Below, one piece after another: positions 60,019 to 64,000 of a DNA stretch of 64,000 nucleotides. The notes below the pieces were generated by a model. The model did no database searches, was not told the DNA's origin, and saw nothing but the letters and a program-made list of their open reading frames with translations. The DNA comes from Marasmitruncus massiliensis (lineage in GTDB: Bacteria; Bacillota; Clostridia; Oscillospirales; Ruminococcaceae): positions 434,001-498,000 of the forward strand of contig NZ_FYDE01000003.1 of assembly GCF_900186535.1 (NCBI RefSeq), in the 5' to 3' direction. Made by a program: the position numbers and the translations under genes. Positions within the stretch are counted from its first letter, which is position 1. Each line of letters begins with the position of its first letter.

Positions 60019-60657
60019 TTATCGAACCATGCAAAACTGTTTGAGTTCAAAATGCTTTTGCATCACCTCATAAAGACGGAAACCATAATGTTCATACAAG
60101 CTTAGGTTTTGCTCGTTATGTGTTTCCAGTGAGGTTGTCAAGTGATGCTCGTCGGCATACTGCAGAACGCTGTTCATCAGCTTTCCGGCGATGCCTTTGC
60201 CGCGCATCGACGGACGCACAGCGAAATAAATAATATGCATACGCCGATCTGTGTTGATCGAATCTGTCCAGCTGGACGACAGATAATCCTTCCCTTTGAT
60301 GAAATTCCAGAGGGTAGCAAGCGAATGGTCGTCACGGATGAGGTATAGCCCCGATTTGAGCGCGTAGAAAAGTTCGAGCGCGTAGTATTTCAGCGGGTTG
60401 TACGGTTCCGTCTCGTCGGAAACAATAATGATTCCATTGAGGTCTTTGCTGTCGGCATAGATTTCACAGTTTTCAAACATCTCATCCAAATCACAGCTAA
60501 AAAGTTCCGGCAGAAGTTTTTTACGTTTATCTCTTTGCGGGATTAGCTGACAGTAGAGAGGGTCTTTCTGAAAACATTCGGTTAGAAGCTGATTGAGCTT
60601 GCCAAAATCTTTTCTCTCTACGCGATATAGTTGGTCGGTTTTCACGATTTCACTCAC
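60019..60657 (-). CDS. GNAT-family N-acetyltransferase
   Basis: This 212-residue protein has a GNAT fold in its second half: IIYFAVRPSMRGKGIAGKLM (acetyl-CoA loop R-x-x-G-x-G/A) and SLETHNEQNLSLYEHYGFRL. The first half (LTECFQKDPLYCQLIPQRDK) is typical of a subgroup of unknown substrate. It stands alone between terminator and gap. Confidence 0.85.
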   Translation of the reverse strand: MSEIVKTDQLYRVERKDFGKLNQLLTECFQKDPLYCQLIPQRDKRKKLLPELFSCDLDEMFENCEIYADSKDLNGIIIVSDETEPYNPLKYYALELFYALKSGLYLIRDDHSLATLWNFIKGKDYLSSSWTDSINTDRRMHIIYFAVRPSMRGKGIAGKLMNSVLQYADEHHLTTSLETHNEQNLSLYEHYGFRLYEVMQKHFELKQFCMVR

Positions 60658-60903
60658 CTTTTACAATTGTTACGAGTTAAACTTCGAATTTAATTTGGTG
60701 AGTTTGACTAGTCCATAATTCCACCCCTAATTAGTAGTTTGCCGGATGGAACTGTGTATTTGGATTACCTATATTCTAACACTCTGCACAAGTTTTTTGC
60801 AAACGCTTTGTGCAGGAACAGTTTGGAGTTGGACGGAGTTGAACACTCTCAGAAGATGCATGCTTGCGAATCCTCGCATATGCTCTGTATTTCGCCGTAT
60901 CTC
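60658..60903. other. intergenic gap
   Basis: About 245 bases between two minus-strand genes. No RNA gene or strong ORF is seen. Open frames on the plus strand here run into, and are shadows of, the M28 peptidase gene. Confidence 0.4.
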
Positions 60904-62949
60904 TCACGATTTCAAAAGTTCCTGCAATTGGGCGGACAGGAAGTCCAATGCTTCGATTTCTTTCGACACGCTCTCGATCAACTGTTGGGAAAGCTCCTTT
61001 TCAGCATTTTGCAGAATAAAAATTTCGCTCTTGAGATTCTGCATACCGCCGCGTTTTCTCAGCAGGGACTTTACAACATCCACAAGATCGACCAGACCAC
61101 AAATGCGCCCCGCACCCCACATCAGCCGGTCCGCGGGCTGATGGAGCACATAGTCGGTGAAATGGCGGCATACGGCTTCATCGAAATAGTAGGCGTACCA
61201 GGTGGTGTCGATCTGATGGAGCCAGTGGTCCAGCGCGCTGTTTACATCGCCCGCATTGAGCGCGCGCAGTGCTCCGTCCAGAAGAGCCAGATTGAGCTGC
61301 GCATATTCGTGCGGAAACAGCACGGCATCGTGCCACCCGAGGCGGGTAAACCTGTCCTCACAGAATTTAAAGGCCGAAAGAAGCCCCGCATACAGCGTGC
61401 GGCTTTTTGCATACAGCGCATCCGCTGCGGAACGGTCGCCGCTGTCCAGCGCATTGGCATAATGATGGTTCAGCGTGCATACCTGCTGATAGAGCAGCTC
61501 TGCCGCCGTCAGCGCCCGGTTGACGGAAAGGATCAGCCCGCTGGCATTGGCGCCGCACTGTGTCATCCGTTCGATATCGATCCTGTCCTTGAGCGCTTCC
61601 AGACGCGGGACAAAATCCAGCGGGGGAACCGCACAGCGGTCATAAGCCAGAAGCAGGGTACCGTAAAGCGCGTGGTGGAACCGGTAGATGCTTTCGTCAT
61701 AGGCATCGTCATTGTCAAACTGGGTGTGATAGTGGGTCTCCATGTAGCTGCCTTCCGCGAAATCATTCACCATTGAGGGGACACCGGCAATCGCCATCGA
61801 AAAATCGTCCGACCAGGTCATAACAGGTGAAACGATCGAAAGCCCGTCGGGATAGAGGTGGGTGATATCGGGAACTTTGGAGACAAAGGCGTTTAGAAAA
61901 GTGGAATATTCATAAACACAGCGGATGACATCCTGTGTGTCATGCGCGTAGGCGGGCAGTTCAAAGTTGATGTTCGCCGCGACCTTGCCGGCCCATTCGG
62001 GATGGACGCGGAAAATCTCATTGTAAGCGCCGGTGGACCAGTCATATTTGGAATTGGAAACTCCCCATTCCTCCGCGGCCATTGCGCAGAAAACCAGCGT
62101 TTTTTCCGGTCGGTAACCGCTTGCGAGAATCGAGCGTGCAATGCTCAGCATCAGCGCAACCGCGGCGTTGTCGTCCTGAAAGCCGGAGAAATAGGAATCA
62201 TAGTGCGCGGACACCAGCAACATGGAATCCGGGTCGCGCCCGGGAATTTTCCCGACGATGTTGTAGGAGGTGCCGTCGAAACCGACGGTGGAGCTGGCGT
62301 CGAAGAGGACGGCGGCTTCTCCGCCGCAGGATGCGATGTAGTTCCGGAGCAGGTGCGCGTCCGCCTGCGAAAGGGAAAAAGCGGGAGCGTCGGCAGGCCC
62401 CGCAATGTTCTGCGCATTGAGCGCGGTGGAGTCCACTTCGCCGTATCCGTTGTTCTGTACGGCGATCACAGCGGCGGCTCCGTGCAGGTGTGCCTGATAG
62501 ACCGGATAGCTGATCCACCAGTCATCGCGCTGGTTGATGTCGATCAGAACCAGTTTTCCCTCAACGTTCAGGCCCGACAGTTCCTCCGCGGTGCCTTTTC
62601 CGGCAGAAACGATTGCAAATTTCTTCGCCCCGCCAGTATGAAAATTCGTCTGGTAGCCGCCCAGTTCAAACCGCCGGACAGTGCCGCCGGTATCTTTGAA
62701 GGAAAGACGGGCATGATCGAATTCCCAGGTATCCAGGGTAAACGCGTCCTTGCAGACGTCCGTCAGGCCGATGCGCTTCATCTCGTGGAACAGGAGTTCC
62801 CCGGTTTCGAATTCCGCCCGGGAACCCGCCGTTCGGTATCCGAGCACCGAATTGGATTTAAACTGTTCCATCTGCTTGGCAAACCGGTAGGAATAGTTCA
62901 CATCCAAAAATGCAAGATAAGCCTTCTGCGCGTCCGCTAAAATCAACAT
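60904..62949 (-). CDS. M28-family metallopeptidase with PA domain
   Basis: ATG at 62949 has AAGGGTG eight bases upstream. The 681 residues lack a signal peptide. A PA-like insert (~95-185, GLNVEGKLVLIDINQRDDWW) precedes the peptidase core. Zinc ligands appear as LVSAHYDSY (His), FQDDNAAVAL (Asp), CAMAAEEWG (Glu-Glu) and late HYHTQFDNDD (His). The C-terminal 200 residues are helical. It is a cytoplasmic or non-classically exported aminopeptidase-like enzyme. The specificity is unknown. Confidence 0.85.
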   Translation of the reverse strand: MLILADAQKAYLAFLDVNYSYRFAKQMEQFKSNSVLGYRTAGSRAEFETGELLFHEMKRIGLTDVCKDAFTLDTWEFDHARLSFKDTGGTVRRFELGGYQTNFHTGGAKKFAIVSAGKGTAEELSGLNVEGKLVLIDINQRDDWWISYPVYQAHLHGAAAVIAVQNNGYGEVDSTALNAQNIAGPADAPAFSLSQADAHLLRNYIASCGGEAAVLFDASSTVGFDGTSYNIVGKIPGRDPDSMLLVSAHYDSYFSGFQDDNAAVALMLSIARSILASGYRPEKTLVFCAMAAEEWGVSNSKYDWSTGAYNEIFRVHPEWAGKVAANINFELPAYAHDTQDVIRCVYEYSTFLNAFVSKVPDITHLYPDGLSIVSPVMTWSDDFSMAIAGVPSMVNDFAEGSYMETHYHTQFDNDDAYDESIYRFHHALYGTLLLAYDRCAVPPLDFVPRLEALKDRIDIERMTQCGANASGLILSVNRALTAAELLYQQVCTLNHHYANALDSGDRSAADALYAKSRTLYAGLLSAFKFCEDRFTRLGWHDAVLFPHEYAQLNLALLDGALRALNAGDVNSALDHWLHQIDTTWYAYYFDEAVCRHFTDYVLHQPADRLMWGAGRICGLVDLVDVVKSLLRKRGGMQNLKSEIFILQNAEKELSQQLIESVSKEIEALDFLSAQLQELLKS

Positions 62950-63036
62950 TTCATTCACCCTTTTCTAAAAAATCCCGTTCATTCAATCGCCCCGCGATTG
63001 CTATCGCCTACTTCTTTTCGTATTTTTTATCGATTT

Positions 63037-63807
63037 TTACTCCGCGATCTGATAAACCTCATACGCGTTTTTGCATGTCCGGTCCAACAGCTGCTGTGGG
63101 TCGACCCCATGCAGCTCCGCCAGCTTTTGGGCGGTATAAGCGATCAGAGAAGAATCGCATCTGGTTCCGCGCAGCGGCTCCGGCGTCATATAGGGGCAGT
63201 CGGTTTCCACCAGCAGCCGCTCCAGCGGCACAGCGGCGGCCGCCTCCAGCGTTTTGCGCGCGTTCTTAAAGGTAACGGCGCCGCCGAAGGCGATATACAT
63301 GCCGAGCTTCAAAATCTCCTTCGCCATTTCCGCGCTGCCGGAATAGCAGTGCAGGATTCCGCGCGGGCGGTATTTTTGGAGCAGCTCCATCGTATCCGCG
63401 TGAGCTTCGCGGTCATGGACAATGATCGGAAGATCAAGCTCCAGCGCCAGCTGAATCTGCCGCTCGAAGACCAGCTTCTGGGTTTCGCGCGGCGAGAAAT
63501 CATAGTGATAATCCAGCCCGATTTCCCCGATCGCCACCACTTTCGGCAGTTTGGTGTAGCCCGCCAGCAGTTCTGTGTCCGATTCGGAAAACTCATCGGC
63601 GCTGTGCGGATGAATCCCGACTGAGGCATAAATGAAGTCGTAGGAGCGGGAAAGTTCAATGCTGGTCAGGCAGCTTTTCTTGTCGCAGGCGGCGTTCAGC
63701 ACCGCATGAACCCCTTTGGACGGCAAGGAAGCCAGCACCGCTTCGCGGTCGCCGTCAAACCGCTCGTCGTCATAGTGGGCATGGGTATCGAAAATGTGAT
63801 GCAGCAA
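63037..63807 (-). CDS. tatD: TatD-family metal-dependent hydrolase
   Basis: This 256-residue TIM-barrel enzyme has IFDTHAHYDDERFDGDREAV (metal HxH), SVGIHPHSADEF, AIGEIGLDYHYDF, IVHDREAHADTM and VETDCPYMTPEPLRG. Family members are 3'-5' DNases or deacylating hydrolases. Its position directly downstream of metG on the same strand is the usual Firmicutes arrangement. Confidence 0.93.
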   Translation of the reverse strand: MLHHIFDTHAHYDDERFDGDREAVLASLPSKGVHAVLNAACDKKSCLTSIELSRSYDFIYASVGIHPHSADEFSESDTELLAGYTKLPKVVAIGEIGLDYHYDFSPRETQKLVFERQIQLALELDLPIIVHDREAHADTMELLQKYRPRGILHCYSGSAEMAKEILKLGMYIAFGGAVTFKNARKTLEAAAAVPLERLLVETDCPYMTPEPLRGTRCDSSLIAYTAQKLAELHGVDPQQLLDRTCKNAYEVYQIAE

Positions 63808-63857
63808 GGGGAAACCCTCCTTTCAAACCCGCCGAAAGCGGGGAACCAATCAGAATA

Positions 63858-63892
63858 AAAAAGGCGGGAGCTTCGCCCCCGCCCAGATATTC
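63858..63892 (-). terminator. terminator after metG
   Basis: Minus-strand stem (gcggggg / ctcccgc) with a run of six T. It separates metG from tatD. Confidence 0.75.
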
Positions 63893-63900
63893 GAATACTT

Positions 63901-64000
63901 TCAGCGGACGGTTGAACCGCAGGGGACGCTGTCGTCCACAAAAATAACTTTCACGTCATTTTCCCCGGCGTCGGCAGCCAGAATCATCCCGTTGCTCTCC
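63901..64000 (-). CDS. metG: methionyl-tRNA synthetase C-terminus, 5' partial
   Basis: The last 32 residues read SNGMILAADAGEN, then VKVIFVDDSVPCGSTVR and stop. This matches the end of the C-terminal tRNA-binding (EMAP-like) domain of bacterial MetRS. The remaining gene is to the right of the window. Adjacent tatD supports the call. Confidence 0.8.
   Translation of the reverse strand, partial: ESNGMILAADAGENDVKVIFVDDSVPCGSTVR

Noticed and set aside
60739-61776. Plus-strand 345-codon frame before and over the M28 peptidase
   Set aside because: Most of it is antisense to the peptidase coding sequence. Composition is atypical and no ribosome site is seen.
1-64000. tRNA or rRNA genes
   Set aside because: No cloverleaf or rRNA-like stretch was recognised by eye on either strand.

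Overview
The window reads as the chromosome of an endospore-forming, anaerobic Gram-positive bacterium of the class Clostridia. The evidence is spore genes (cotJAB, spoVT, spoIVA, a SPOCS-LysM protein), strong AAGGAGG ribosome sites, a T-box riboswitch, sortase/LPKTG surface chemistry and many SxxC-type lipoproteins. Mid-range GC and gene style suggest Oscillospirales (Ruminococcaceae-like). The genus is not claimed.

Layout. (1) 1-7.6 kb is the late end of a prophage: the C-terminus of a reverse transcriptase of the diversity-generating type, a tail-assembly-chaperone-like protein, holin, GH25 endolysin, and two large structural or injected-protein candidates. It stops inside cotJC, leaving only the first ~31 codons of that spore-coat gene on the minus strand next to cotJB and cotJA. 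(2) 8.5-17.8 kb is a sporulation block (spoVT, SPOCS-LysM gene, spoIVA). Here spoIVA is cut in two by a 5,184-bp element. It carries a T-box-controlled ilvD, a BASS-family transporter, a 64-aa ORF and a large serine recombinase. An 8-bp core (ATACATAT) is present at both ends, flanked inside the element by near-perfect 18-bp inverted arms. Joining across the core restores an uninterrupted 492-codon spoIVA. Sigma-E-like promoters lie upstream of both the spoIVA operon and the recombinase. This is a skin-like, presumably sporulation-excised intervening element and the main discovery of the window. (3) 17.8-32.15 kb is an island flanked by two copies (~94% identical) of the spoIVA 3' end plus terminator. 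It holds an IS remnant, a ferredoxin / tripartite tricarboxylate transporter / enoate-reductase-like / aconitase-like hydro-lyase / AbrB-family cluster that looks like organic-acid catabolism, then a HelD-like helicase, PsiE-like and VOC proteins.

(4) 32.2-38 kb (minus strand) is a pilus-type locus with a PilT ATPase, GspF/PilC, four small pilin-like proteins, a transglutaminase-domain protein and a sortase. (5) 38-43.8 kb holds a SARP/BTAD regulator, then an operon for a repeat-rich LPKTG surface protein preceded by three 11-bp-spaced direct repeats of the kind SARP proteins bind. (6) 43.8-59 kb is rich in sulfur genes: thioredoxin-reductase/thioredoxin-like fusion, two YeeE/YedE channels, two TusA-like proteins, a LysR regulator, a sulfonate-type ABC transporter and two secreted rhodanese lipoproteins. 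Embedded in it are an aminotransferase/glycosyltransferase/ATP-grasp trio and a GT39-like membrane enzyme. (7) 58.6-64 kb has housekeeping and envelope genes: M23 peptidase, GNAT, M28 peptidase, TatD and the 3' end of metG.

Two spore genes within 5 kb of each other (cotJC and spoIVA) are each interrupted by a mobile element. The bacterium may therefore depend on programmed DNA rearrangement in the mother cell to make its coat.
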